Shown: positions 44,014 through 53,522, numbered from the stretch's first letter. The stretch is DNA of 64,000 bases from Chryseobacterium ginsenosidimutans (GCF_030823405.1 NZ_JAUSXC010000001.1:2277001-2341000); one strand, 5' to 3'. Notes: generated by a model not told the origin, from the sequence alone. Made by a program: numbers and translations.

Positions 44014-44573
44014 ATGAAAAATATATTTTTATTATTAATAATTATTGCTTCAATAGGTTGCAAAGCACAAACTTATCCGCTAAGAACGTTTACAGAGATT
44101 CCAGAGAATTCTTATTTAAAAGACACGAATAATGAACTCCCGAGTTATGAAGGGATTTGGAAAGGAGTTTGGAATAACAAAACAATTTATGTTACTTTAA
44201 AAAAAATAAAAGAAATTTTACTCATTTAGAAAATAATCCTTATTATATGGATGTTCTGATTGGTAAATTCAAGGTTACAAATACTAATGGACAGATATTG
44301 TTTGATAATACTTCTATTTCTGATGATGATGCAAAAATTATTGGAGGAAAAATTTTTTCGCCCAATAGCACAAAATATTCTTTAGGATATATAGATGAAG
44401 AAATTTGTGGAATGAATGGCTTAATTATGATTTATTTTACAGATTCCACAAAAACAAAATTGAATTGGAAGTTTTCCGATATGACAGATGTTATAACATC
44501 TGATTGTCCTTATTACAATGCCAATCCCTTTCCGGAACCGTTACCAAAAAATATTATTTTAACAAAACAGTAG
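44014..44573 (+). pseudogene. Small lipoprotein, DUF6705-type (copy 3), frameshifted
   Basis: The first part (44014-44229) encodes the lipoprotein signal MKNIFLLLIIIASIGC-KAQ and the block through NNKTIYVTLKKIK, then runs out of frame to a stop. The second part (to 44573) continues the family in another frame: LENNPYY, DVLIGKFKVTNTNGQILFDN, YFTDSTKTKLNWKFSDM, FPEPLPKNIILTKQ. Compared with copy 1, one A is missing in the A run at about 44207-44212. A full-length protein would need that base or a +1/-2 shift by the ribosome. A sequencing error cannot be excluded. Confidence 0.85.
44119..44236 (+). repeat. 118-nt tract nearly identical to 42906-43024
   Basis: From AAAGACACGAATAATG to GAAAATAA the two lipoprotein genes agree at every base except the one deleted A, while the flanks on both sides are clearly diverged. 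This is the pattern of recent gene conversion. Confidence 0.85.
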
Positions 44574-44578
44574 TAACA

Positions 44579-45049
44579 ATGATATATAAATTTTTAATAA
44601 CACTCACTATATTATTGAGCTCATTGCACTTTTCCCAAAATGTATCTAAAATAGAATTCCATCACTCGAATGATATTATTCTTTTTAAATCGGTAAATAT
44701 TGTTTTTGTGCCAATACAAAATAATAAAAAAGGGAAAGTGAGAATAAAAGTAAAGGTAGATAGAGATGAGGAATATTTTTCTAGAATTTCAAAAGAAAAG
44801 TTTACAGAAATTTATAATGCCTGTTTAAAAATAAAATATGATACTGTTGCTGTGAAAAATAATTTAATTGATGGTTCTTATACAAATATTGAATTATATG
44901 ATAATTTAGGAAATAGCAAAAGTTATTCTGCAAGTGGATTAAATAAAAAATCTCAAAATGATGATTCGCAAAAAGATTTCTGGTATGTAACTAAACTCAT
45001 TATAAAAGCTGCAGGTCTTGAAATGGAAGATTTGATTGGGTATAGATGA
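44579..45049 (+). CDS. Hypothetical exported protein
   Basis: It has 156 residues from the ATG at 44579, 5 nt after the frameshifted lipoprotein gene. The N-terminus MIYKFLITLTILLSSLHFSQ is a good signal peptide. The mature part is mostly beta (FHHSNDIILFKSVNIVFVPIQN, GKVRIKVKVDRDEEYFSRISKEKF) with a conserved-looking FWYVTKLIIKAAGLEMEDLIGYR end. Not recognised as a known family. The position suggests cotranscription with the small-lipoprotein cluster. Confidence 0.65.
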   Translation: MIYKFLITLTILLSSLHFSQNVSKIEFHHSNDIILFKSVNIVFVPIQNNKKGKVRIKVKVDRDEEYFSRISKEKFTEIYNACLKIKYDTVAVKNNLIDGSYTNIELYDNLGNSKSYSASGLNKKSQNDDSQKDFWYVTKLIIKAAGLEMEDLIGYR

Positions 45050-45108
45050 AAAATTGCATTGTAGATATTCAAAGACAAACAATTTCATTAAGAGATAAAT
45101 AAATAAAA

Positions 45109-45144
45109 AATGAAGCTTGATTTCTTAATCAAGCTTCATTTTTT
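45109..45144. terminator. Bidirectional terminator
   Basis: AATGAAGCTTGATT and AATCAAGCTTCATT form a perfect 14-bp stem with loop TCTT, A run on the left and T run on the right, between convergent genes. Confidence 0.88.
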
Positions 45145-45153
45145 AAGAAAATA

Positions 45154-45498
45154 TTATTCACTGTCTCTTTCCCCCAAAGAATCCTTCAGTTTCAAAAGTT
45201 CAGCCTTTACAAATTCCAGTCTGTCGATTATGGTAACGGTTTCAGAAATTTTGCTGTTTGTTGTGAGTGCGATGCGTGCTCCGTCCAAAGTATAGCCTTT
45301 TTCTTTCACCAAATGATAGATCATCTGTAGATTTTTGATGTCTTCCGGAGTGAAGTATCGGTTGCCTTTTTTATTTTTTTTTGGCTTAATGATAGGGAAT
45401 TCCTGTTCCCAATAACGTATCAGTGAAGTATTTACATCAAATGCCTTTGCCACTTCTCCTATCGAATAATACAGCTTATCGGGTAAATTTATTTTCAT
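45154..45498 (-). CDS. MerR-family transcriptional regulator
   Basis: It has 114 residues from the ATG at 45498 (MKINLPDKLYYSIGEVAKAF), where the domain begins; the longer frame adds 30 unlikely residues. The winged HTH of MerR proteins is clear: YSIGEVAKAFDVNTSLIRYWEQEFPIIKPKKNKKGNRYFTPEDIKNLQMIYHLVKEKGYTLDGARIAL. The C-terminal helix is short and lacks cysteines or a ligand domain, so the effector cannot be guessed. Single-gene unit with a downstream bidirectional terminator. Confidence 0.88.
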   Translation of the reverse strand: MKINLPDKLYYSIGEVAKAFDVNTSLIRYWEQEFPIIKPKKNKKGNRYFTPEDIKNLQMIYHLVKEKGYTLDGARIALTTNSKISETVTIIDRLEFVKAELLKLKDSLGERDSE

Positions 45499-45631
45499 TT
45501 TTAGAATCCTAATCCTCAAAGATAAAAATTTTTTAATTTTCCTCAAAAATAGAAAGCGTAAAAGTTGAGTTTTTGCTTTGTAAATCAAGGATAAATGTCG
45601 TTTTAATTCAGAAAAATATTTTTGTTTTCAT

Positions 45632-45639
45632 TACATTTG
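45632..45639 (+). promoter_or_regulatory. -7 box TACATTTG before the AraC gene at 45659
   Basis: Exact TAnnTTTG match 19 nt before the GTG start; the only nearby TTG (45622-45624) is too close to be the -33 element. Confidence 0.4.
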
Positions 45640-45658
45640 GTTTAAAATAAAAATTAAC

Positions 45659-46540
45659 GTGGATTCTATTTCGGTACTTAATATTGATCTTTTTCAAAAA
45701 GGTAAAAATACCTCTGATTTTTATTTCAGTACAGTGCAGAATCACTTAATTGTTGGTCATCGGCATCTTGAGAAAGCCCATCGTCACGACTTTTATGCCA
45801 CCATTCTTTTCACAAAAGGAAACGGAGTTCATGAGATCGATTTTCAGAAATACGATGTTTCAGCGGGAAGCTTATTTTTTATGTCTCCCGGGCAAATTCA
45901 CAGCTGGGAACTTTCTCATGATATTGAAGGGTATCTTTTCTTTTGTCTGCAGGATTTTTACGAAATGCATTATGTGAACCAGAAATTAAGAAACTTTCCT
46001 TTTTTTGGTTCTGTTAACTTTCCTCGAAAACTTCAGTTGAATAAAGACGAATTACAGCAAAATATCAATGTAATGCAGGAATTGCATAAAGAATATCAAT
46101 CACAGGATGTCATGAAAAACGGATTGATGTTATCATTAATGTCTCAGATTTTTATCCATTCTACAAGACAGTTTTCAAGGGACTTTGATCATTTGGCTTC
46201 ATCGGCAAGCCTTTCTTATTTTAAGCATTATCAGGAATTTGAAACTGTTGTCGAACAGTATTTTACAACCGAAAAATCTATTGCTTTTTACGCTTCTTTA
46301 TTAAATATCACTTCAAAACATTTAAACAGAATTACTCAAACCGTGGTTCAAAAAACGGCAACCGATGTGATCACAGAAAGGGTAATTCTGGAAGCTAAAA
46401 GAATGCTGATGTATCTTGATGAAAGCCTTGTGGAAATCGCTTTTCGGTTGGGTTATGAAGAATATTCCTATTTTGTGAGAGTCTTCCGGAAAACTTCAGG
46501 AATGACTCCCACGCAATTCATTAAAAAATATAAATCATAA
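45659..46540 (+). CDS. AraC-family transcriptional regulator, GTG start
   Basis: The 293-residue protein starts at GTG 45659 (MDSISVLNIDLFQKGK); an in-frame stop lies 18 nt upstream and no ATG is available. The N-terminal cupin ligand-binding domain (about 30-100) shows EKAHRHDFYATILFTKGNG and SAGSLFFMSPGQIHSWEL. The C-terminal pair of HTH motifs (about 195-293) ends in the family signature EIAFRLGYEEYSYFVRVFRKTSGMTPTQF. The ligand and targets are unknown. It is convergent with ccoG, only 2 nt apart. Confidence 0.9.
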   Translation: MDSISVLNIDLFQKGKNTSDFYFSTVQNHLIVGHRHLEKAHRHDFYATILFTKGNGVHEIDFQKYDVSAGSLFFMSPGQIHSWELSHDIEGYLFFCLQDFYEMHYVNQKLRNFPFFGSVNFPRKLQLNKDELQQNINVMQELHKEYQSQDVMKNGLMLSLMSQIFIHSTRQFSRDFDHLASSASLSYFKHYQEFETVVEQYFTTEKSIAFYASLLNITSKHLNRITQTVVQKTATDVITERVILEAKRMLMYLDESLVEIAFRLGYEEYSYFVRVFRKTSGMTPTQFIKKYKS

Positions 46541-46542
46541 AA

Positions 46543-47985
46543 TTACAACGGTAACTGAAAAGGCCCCTCAAATACAGTTTCAAAAGAATCTACCAGATTT
46601 CCTTTTTCATCAAAAACACCGATTGTCATATTTTGTTTTGAGTATTTAATCTCTTTTTCAGGGAAGGCAATATTGATATTTCCTTTTAAAATCTGATCTC
46701 CTTTCAAAATGATTTTTTCAGAACCGAAGAAATTAATCTCTGCATTTTTTGGACTCATAACTTTTATGGATAATGTTTTCTTTTCGTTTGATTTATTTAA
46801 AAGTGTATAAATAAAAGTATTTGTTATTTTCCCGTTTTTAATGAAAAATGTTGATCCGGCTGGCTTAATGAATTTTGCTTCCATTGAACCTCTGTCGTAC
46901 ATTAAAAATCCCAGGAAACCGATTAATAAAGCAAGAAAGACAGTCGTTGCTTTCATTCTTGAAGTAAATGTAAATTTCTCCTGATTCTCAATTTCCGCTT
47001 CTGTCGCGTAACGAATCAAGCCTTTAGGAAGCCCGACTTTTTCCATTACTTCATCACAGGCATCGATGCAGGCGGTACAATTTACACATTCCAACTGTTG
47101 CCCGTTTCTGATATCAATTCCGGTCGGGCAAACCACAACGCATTGATGACAATCGATACAATCACCTTTTTCAACGGCTTTTCGGTCTTCATTATTTCTC
47201 CATTTTGAACGGTTTTCGCCTCTTTTAAAATCATAATAAACATTGATGGTCTGTTTGTCAATTAAAACTCCCTGAAGTCTTCCATAAGGGCAAACGAGTG
47301 TGCAAACCTGCTCACGAAGCCAAGCAAAAGTAAAATAAAACATGATGGCAAACCCGACCATTCCTAAGAATTGCAAAGAATGATCGACAGGTCCTTCCAG
47401 TATTATTTTAAAAACATCCTCATAACCTATGATGTACATAAACATGAAATTGGTAATGATCATAGAAATCAAAACAAAAACTGACCATTTTGTGAGTCTT
47501 TTCGTTATCTTTTCCGAATTCCACTCCTGTCGGTCGAGTTTCATTTGTTTGTTTCTGTCACCTTCAATTAAATATTCAATTTTTCTGAAAACATTTTCCA
47601 TAAAAATCGTCTGCGGACAAAGCCACCCACAGAAAATCCGTCCGAAAACTACGGTGAAAAGCATGACAAAAATTACCGATGTTACAGCTCCTAAGGCAAG
47701 AATAAAAAAATCCTGCAAATAGAAAGGCTGTCCGAAAATGAAGAATTTTCTATCAATAACATTAAACAGTAAAAAAGGATTATTATTGATTTTTACAAAA
47801 GGTAATCCGAAGAATAATAGCAGCAGAAAATTACTTGTATAGTTTCTGTAATTGGTATATTTTCCCTTTGGTTTTCGGGGATAAACCCATTTTCTGTTTC
47901 CGGTTTCGTCCATGGTTCCTACCGAATTTCTGAAATCATCGTAATCTATTTCCGGAGCCTGAAAATTGTCGGATTGTATGCTCAT
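46543..47985 (-). CDS. ccoG: Cytochrome c oxidase accessory protein CcoG (FixG/RdxA)
   Basis: The 480-residue membrane iron-sulfur protein helps copper delivery for assembly of cbb3-type cytochrome oxidase. Seen: several membrane segments, the polyferredoxin-like CGWLCPQ and CTLVCPYGR motifs, and a double 4Fe-4S ferredoxin domain (CIDCHQCVVVCPTGIDIRNGQQLECVNCTACIDACDEVMEK). A C-terminal Ig-like FixG domain ends in FEGPFQLPL. The cco structural genes are not in the window, so this copy is separated from its usual operon, or that operon lies elsewhere. Confidence 0.94.
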   Translation of the reverse strand: MSIQSDNFQAPEIDYDDFRNSVGTMDETGNRKWVYPRKPKGKYTNYRNYTSNFLLLLFFGLPFVKINNNPFLLFNVIDRKFFIFGQPFYLQDFFILALGAVTSVIFVMLFTVVFGRIFCGWLCPQTIFMENVFRKIEYLIEGDRNKQMKLDRQEWNSEKITKRLTKWSVFVLISMIITNFMFMYIIGYEDVFKIILEGPVDHSLQFLGMVGFAIMFYFTFAWLREQVCTLVCPYGRLQGVLIDKQTINVYYDFKRGENRSKWRNNEDRKAVEKGDCIDCHQCVVVCPTGIDIRNGQQLECVNCTACIDACDEVMEKVGLPKGLIRYATEAEIENQEKFTFTSRMKATTVFLALLIGFLGFLMYDRGSMEAKFIKPAGSTFFIKNGKITNTFIYTLLNKSNEKKTLSIKVMSPKNAEINFFGSEKIILKGDQILKGNINIAFPEKEIKYSKQNMTIGVFDEKGNLVDSFETVFEGPFQLPL

Positions 47986-48250
47986 CGCCTTAGAATTTTA
48001 ATTAAAGATTATGAAAAGAGAACTGTATCAATTTGGAATAAGTTCTCATTTAATTATTTAAGCTAAAATATTTTTATTATTGTAACCTTCGCAAAGCTCC
48101 GAATTAAAGAAGTCTATAACTAATATTATCTACTTCTGAAATGATACAATTCGGACATTTTTAGAATTTGACTTTAATGATCAAAATGAGAGAATAATCT
48201 TTGAATCTTATGACACAAGTCGTAAATTGTGAGCCTTAAAAGAATGTGGT

Positions 48251-49144
48251 ATGAAAAATATCTTTAAAATAGGTTTAATTGGTTTGGTTTTCGCATTAGT
48301 AAATTGCAAATCAGTAAATTATAGCAAAATGTTTTATGATGGAGTAAAACCGGAGAAAATTTCGGATCAATTTAGTTTTGCGGAGGGACCGTCTTCGGAT
48401 AAAGAAGGAAATGTTTATTTTACCGATCAGCCAAATGATAAAATCTATTATTGGGACTGGAAAACAAATAAAATTGTTGAATTTCTCGATAAAACAGGGC
48501 GTGCCAACGGAACTCATTTCGACAAAGATGATAATCTGATTACCTGTTCAGATGACAAAGGTGAAATCTGGAAAATTTCTAAAGACAAAAAAATTCAGGT
48601 TTTATTGAAAAATTTCGAAGGAAAAAGACTGAACGGTCCGAATGATGTCTGGAATGATGAATTTGGCGGAATGTATTTTACCGATCCTTTATATGAGAGA
48701 GATTATTGGGTGAATTTTAAACAGGAAATTTCTCATAAAAGTCTATATTATCGAAATAAAAACGGAAAAATTGATAAATTAGAAACTTTCACTCAGCCCA
48801 ATGGAATCGTAGGAAGCGAGAAGTTTAAAAAGCTATATGTTTCGGATATTGATGCCGGCAAAACTTATGTCTATGATATTTTGGGTGAAGGTAAATTATC
48901 TGAAAAAAGGCTTTTCTGTGAAATGGGATCGGATGGAATGACATTAGACAAGGACGGAAACCTTTACTTAACAGGGAAAGGAGTGCATATTTTCAACCGT
49001 GACGGAAAGAAAATGTATCAGATTCCGATTGATGAAGATTGGACTTCTAATGTAACGTTCGGAGGGGAAAATAACGAAACTTTATTCATCACCGCTTCAA
49101 AATCGGTTTATATTTTACCGACAAAGGTGAAAGGAGTGAGATAA
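48251..49144 (+). CDS. SMP-30/gluconolactonase-like lipoprotein
   Basis: The 297-residue protein has a lipoprotein signal (MKNIFKIGLIGLVFALVNC). The mature part is a six-bladed beta-propeller of the SMP-30/LRE type. Seen: FAEGPSSDKEGNVYFTDQPNDKIYYWD, the metal-site-like RANGTHFDKDDNLITC, RLNGPNDVWNDEFGGMYFTDPLYERD, QPNGIVGSEKFKKLYVSD, and DGMTLDKDGNLYLTG. The E, N and D ligands of the single divalent metal site appear kept. Sugar-lactone hydrolysis is the family activity; the actual substrate is open. Before it, 47986-48250 is AT-rich with no gene seen. Confidence 0.88.
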   Translation: MKNIFKIGLIGLVFALVNCKSVNYSKMFYDGVKPEKISDQFSFAEGPSSDKEGNVYFTDQPNDKIYYWDWKTNKIVEFLDKTGRANGTHFDKDDNLITCSDDKGEIWKISKDKKIQVLLKNFEGKRLNGPNDVWNDEFGGMYFTDPLYERDYWVNFKQEISHKSLYYRNKNGKIDKLETFTQPNGIVGSEKFKKLYVSDIDAGKTYVYDILGEGKLSEKRLFCEMGSDGMTLDKDGNLYLTGKGVHIFNRDGKKMYQIPIDEDWTSNVTFGGENNETLFITASKSVYILPTKVKGVR

Positions 49145-49149
49145 TTTTT

Positions 49150-49206
49150 AGGTTGAGATTAAGGCTAAGATTAACAAAACGTTTCTCTTGACCTTAATCT
49201 CAACCT
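49150..49206. repeat. 15-bp inverted repeat between convergent genes
   Basis: AGGTTGAGATTAAGG (49150-49164) is perfectly complementary to CCTTAATCTCAACCT (49192-49206), with a 27-nt loop and no proper T run. The GAGATTAA core recurs in the inverted repeat at 35307. Confidence 0.7.
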
Positions 49207-49211
49207 TAATT

Positions 49212-50519
49212 TTAATAGGCAATTTCCATTTTGACTTTCTTGCCTTTCAATTTTTCATTGCTCAATTTATTCAACAAAGCATTGACTTTCTTTCTTGAAA
49301 CTGCAACATAAGAAGTAGTATCTTTTACTTCGATCAAACCAAGTTCTTCTTTTTGAAGTTCACCTTTCTTAATCAAATATCCTACAATATCCACTTTATT
49401 CACCTTATCTTTTTTCCCTGCACTGATGTAGATGGTCTGGAAATACGGCTTTTCAGGAATTGTATTGAAACCTTCAACACTTTCTTCCGGAGTATCGTTT
49501 TTAATGAATGGGAAATTTTCTTCCGCAGTCATAATGAGATAAGCAAAACCTTTTGCATTCATTCTCGCTGTACGACCGTTTCTGTGAATAAAAGCATCTT
49601 CTTTATAAGGTAATTGATAATGAACAATAGATTCAACTTCCGGAACGTCTAAACCTCTTGAAGCAAGATCAGTTGTAATTAAAATTCTTGCAGAATCGTT
49701 TTTGAATTTCAGCAAAGCACGTTCTCTTTCGTCCTGTTCCATTCCGCCATGAAAGGTTTCTCTATCGATCCCTTTTTCACGTAAAAGCTCAGAAATTCTG
49801 TCGACTGCTTCTCTGTGATTACAGAAAATAAGCGTTCTTTTGTTCCCGATTTTACAGATCAGACTAAATAAAGTATCCAATTTTTCTTCAGAAATCGTCA
49901 TTACTTTTTTTAACTGAATATCCGGTTTTGCTTCACCTAATTTTAAAAAATCAACAATTTTTTCATTTTTCAATCCCGTAAACTCCGGAATTTCATCCAT
50001 TGCTGTTGCAGAGGTAAGAATTCTTTGCGAAAGATTTTTTAAAGAATTAGAAATGAATTCCATATCTTTATGAAAACCCAGTTCCAAGGCTTTATCAAAT
50101 TCATCCAATACCAACGTTTGAATCGTTTTCGGATCGAAATTATTATTTCTTAAATGGTAAACAATTCTTCCCGGCGTTCCGATTAAAACTGACGGAGCTT
50201 GAATTAAATTATTAACCTCAATCTTTTTATCGTGACCGCCATAACAAACGGAAACTTTAAAATCTGTTCCCATCGATTTGAAAACCTGCTCAATCTGCAA
50301 TGCCAATTCTCTTGAAGGGATTAAGATCAAAGTCTGAATTCCAGGTGTATTCTTCTTAAGATTTCTCAAAACAGGAAACAAAAAAGCAAGCGTTTTTCCT
50401 GAACCGGTAGGAGAGAGCAAAACAACATCTTGGTTGTTTGCGGTAGTTTTATATGTAGATTTCTGCATCTGATTCATATCCTGAATCTGCAGTTTTTGAT
50501 ATATTGATTCTAATTCCAT
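49212..50519 (-). CDS. DEAD-box RNA helicase with DbpA-type RNA-binding domain
   Basis: The 435-residue ATP-dependent RNA helicase has motif I SPTGSGKTLAF, Ia PSRELALQI, Ib GTPGRI, motif II in the unusual form DEFD, motif III TSAT, motif V TTDLASRGLDVPEV and motif VI HRNGRTAR (variant of HRIGRTGR). A C-terminal DbpA RNA-binding domain is present (about 370-435, KVDIVGYLIKKGELQKEELGLIEVKDTTSYVAV). DbpA helicases act on 23S rRNA helix 92 during 50S assembly. The variant motifs II and VI make the exact subfamily uncertain. Confidence 0.9.
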   Translation of the reverse strand: MELESIYQKLQIQDMNQMQKSTYKTTANNQDVVLLSPTGSGKTLAFLFPVLRNLKKNTPGIQTLILIPSRELALQIEQVFKSMGTDFKVSVCYGGHDKKIEVNNLIQAPSVLIGTPGRIVYHLRNNNFDPKTIQTLVLDEFDKALELGFHKDMEFISNSLKNLSQRILTSATAMDEIPEFTGLKNEKIVDFLKLGEAKPDIQLKKVMTISEEKLDTLFSLICKIGNKRTLIFCNHREAVDRISELLREKGIDRETFHGGMEQDERERALLKFKNDSARILITTDLASRGLDVPEVESIVHYQLPYKEDAFIHRNGRTARMNAKGFAYLIMTAEENFPFIKNDTPEESVEGFNTIPEKPYFQTIYISAGKKDKVNKVDIVGYLIKKGELQKEELGLIEVKDTTSYVAVSRKKVNALLNKLSNEKLKGKKVKMEIAY

Positions 50520-50628
50520 TTTGCAAAGGTAGTAATTTTAGGTTGCAGGTGATAGATGATAAGTTTTAGAATTAGTATTGAATTTTAATTCTTTTATTAT
50601 ATCCAATTTTAATAAGTATGATAATTTG

Positions 50629-50636
50629 TAAATTTG
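50629..50636 (+). promoter_or_regulatory. -7 box TAAATTTG directly before the AraC start
   Basis: Exact TAnnTTTG match ending 4 nt before the ATG at 50641; if used, the transcript would be leaderless. Confidence 0.35.
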
Positions 50637-50640
50637 ATGA

Positions 50641-51507
50641 ATGAAAATCTATAAAGACTTCGCTTCTTACAATCTGGGAATTGGTTTGTCAAAACCTTTG
50701 GATAATGATATAGATGTTGGTTATTACGATCCGCCGAAAATAATTGTAGACTGTGAAGCGGTGGTCGTGGATTTTTACAGAATTTCGATTAAAATAAAAT
50801 ACAAGAGAAAGTCTACACCAGATATTGAGCCAGTTTCTGCCGTGTTTTTCAATACGCCAGATTTAGTAATCGAGCCTGGCTGGGACGCTGAACCCACTTA
50901 CACGGGAATGTATCTGCAGCTTTCCAAAAAAATCATTGAAGAAAACAGGTTTTTGTTCAAAACATATTTGGATTACGGACAGCACGAAGCATTGTATTTA
51001 ACTGATGATGAGGTGGAAGAAGTGAGCGCCATTTTCAGATTGATGATGAAATATTACGAAAACGAAAAACGAAATTTCAGTGTTTTGATTTCATATGTAA
51101 ATGTTCTGGTATCGTTGGTAGAAGCATTTTACAAAAGACAATTTTCTACCGATCCGAAACAGTATAATCATATTATTACCGATTTTCAGCAAAGTTTGAT
51201 TGACTATTATAATCAACCTGTAAAACAGCTTCCTAATGTGCAATATTTTGCAGATAAATTGGGTCTTACTGCTAATTATCTGGGTGACATTGTAAAACAT
51301 TTTACACAAAAGTCGGCTTTGGAAAACATCCACGATTTTGTGATAAAAAGAGCCAAAGAATTATTAATAGAGAATCAAAAAATGAACACGACCGAAATAG
51401 CTTATGAGCTTGGTTTTGAATATCCGAATTACTTTTCAAAATTCTTCAAAAAGCAGGTCAATCTTACACCAAAAGAATTCCGATTGCAATCGATGAACAG
51501 AAATTAA
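50641..51507 (+). CDS. AraC-family transcriptional regulator
   Basis: The 288-residue protein has a divergent N-terminal sensing domain (about 1-180) and a C-terminal double HTH (about 190-288): YFADKLGLTANYLGDIVKHFTQKSALENIHDFVIKRAKELL and EIAYELGFEYPNYFSKFFKKQVNLTPKEFR. It lies just upstream of the exported aldo-keto reductase and flavodoxin-like oxidoreductase genes, with a terminator between. A direct repeat in the gap looks like its own binding site, so control of these two genes is likely (inference). Confidence 0.9.
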   Translation: MKIYKDFASYNLGIGLSKPLDNDIDVGYYDPPKIIVDCEAVVVDFYRISIKIKYKRKSTPDIEPVSAVFFNTPDLVIEPGWDAEPTYTGMYLQLSKKIIEENRFLFKTYLDYGQHEALYLTDDEVEEVSAIFRLMMKYYENEKRNFSVLISYVNVLVSLVEAFYKRQFSTDPKQYNHIITDFQQSLIDYYNQPVKQLPNVQYFADKLGLTANYLGDIVKHFTQKSALENIHDFVIKRAKELLIENQKMNTTEIAYELGFEYPNYFSKFFKKQVNLTPKEFRLQSMNRN

Positions 51508-51513
51508 TATAGT

Positions 51514-51545
51514 AAAAACGCATCCACAAGAGGCGTTTTTTTGTA
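51514..51545 (+). terminator. Rho-independent terminator after the AraC gene
   Basis: AAAAACGC and GCGTTTTT form a perfect 8-bp stem with an 11-nt loop and further T residues. Confidence 0.75.
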
Positions 51546-51549
51546 ATCA

Positions 51550-51584
51550 GTAATTTGTTTCTTTTTTTGTGGTAATCTGTTTCT
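51550..51584 (+). promoter_or_regulatory. 22-bp-spaced direct repeat, candidate AraC operator
   Basis: GTAATTTGTTTCT (51550-51562) and GTAATCTGTTTCT (51572-51584) agree at 12 of 13 positions and start exactly 22 bp apart. The downstream copy ends 21 nt before the -7 box of the aldo-keto reductase gene, where the -33 region would be. Two head-to-tail sites two helical turns apart are typical of AraC-type activators. Confidence 0.5.
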
Positions 51585-51605
51585 GTGGGTTTCTTTTCCG
51601 GGGAA

Positions 51606-51613
51606 TACCTTTG
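51606..51613 (+). promoter_or_regulatory. -7 box TACCTTTG of the aldo-keto reductase gene
   Basis: Exact TAnnTTTG match 22 nt before the ATG at 51636; no TTG at the usual distance, which fits activator dependence. Confidence 0.5.
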
Positions 51614-51626
51614 TTTAAGAATTTAA

Positions 51627-52778
<1,152 letters not shown>

Positions 52779-52856
52779 TTTCAGTATGATGGCTTTCCAT
52801 TAATTTTAAAATAACAAAGATTAAAAATCAATTAAAAATATCAATATAAAATTACA

Positions 52857-53462
52857 ATGAATTCAACTAAAAAAGTACTTTTAATCAATACTCATTTAAC
52901 ATATCCAAACTGGAGTGAAGGCAAACTGAATGACGCATTCAACCAAAAAGCAAGAGAATTTTTTATATCCAATAATTTTGAAGTTTTAGAAACGAAAGTC
53001 GAAGCTGGATATGATGTGGATGCAGAAGTAGAAAAACATTTGCAAGCCGATATTATCATTCTGCAAACACCGATCAATTGGTTTGGAGCACCATGGATTT
53101 ATAAAAAGTATGTGGACGAAGTTTTCAACAGTGGATTGATGAGTCAAAAATTTCTTACTGATGATGGCCGTACAAGAGAAGATCCGTCTCGACAATATGG
53201 AACAGGTGGAAAATTACAAGGTAAAAAATTTATGGTTTGTGCGACTTGGAATGCACCTAAAACCAGTTTCGATGACCCAAATCAGATGCTCTTTGAAGGC
53301 AGAAGTACAGCTGATGTTTTTATACAGATTACCAGTAATTACAAATTTTGTGGAGTAGATATTTTGCCTGACTATAATTGTTATGATATTTTTAAAGACG
53401 GAGATATTGTAAAAGATTTGGAAGATTATCCTAAACATTTGGCAACGGTTGTGGAATTGTAA
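52857..53462 (+). CDS. Flavodoxin-like NAD(P)H-dependent quinone oxidoreductase
   Basis: The 201-residue enzyme has the flavodoxin fold of the MdaB/NQO family: LLINTHLTYPNWSEGKLNDAFNQKAREFF at the phosphate-binding loop, ADIIILQTPINWFGAPWIYKKYVDEVF, and GKKFMVCATWNAPKTSF. It probably reduces quinones or electrophiles with FMN or FAD. It follows the aldo-keto reductase by 78 nt on the same strand. Together with the AraC gene it may form an electrophile or carbonyl detoxification unit (inference). Confidence 0.88.
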   Translation: MNSTKKVLLINTHLTYPNWSEGKLNDAFNQKAREFFISNNFEVLETKVEAGYDVDAEVEKHLQADIIILQTPINWFGAPWIYKKYVDEVFNSGLMSQKFLTDDGRTREDPSRQYGTGGKLQGKKFMVCATWNAPKTSFDDPNQMLFEGRSTADVFIQITSNYKFCGVDILPDYNCYDIFKDGDIVKDLEDYPKHLATVVEL

Positions 53463-53522
53463 AACTTGTATTTAATTTGATAATCAATTATTTAGACTTA
53501 ATTTTTTAACCCTTAAATATTG

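Noticed and set aside
44014..44573. Programmed ribosomal frameshifting in the third small lipoprotein
   Set aside because: The sister gene encodes the same stretch without any shift, and the only difference is one missing A in an A run; a plain deletion is simpler.
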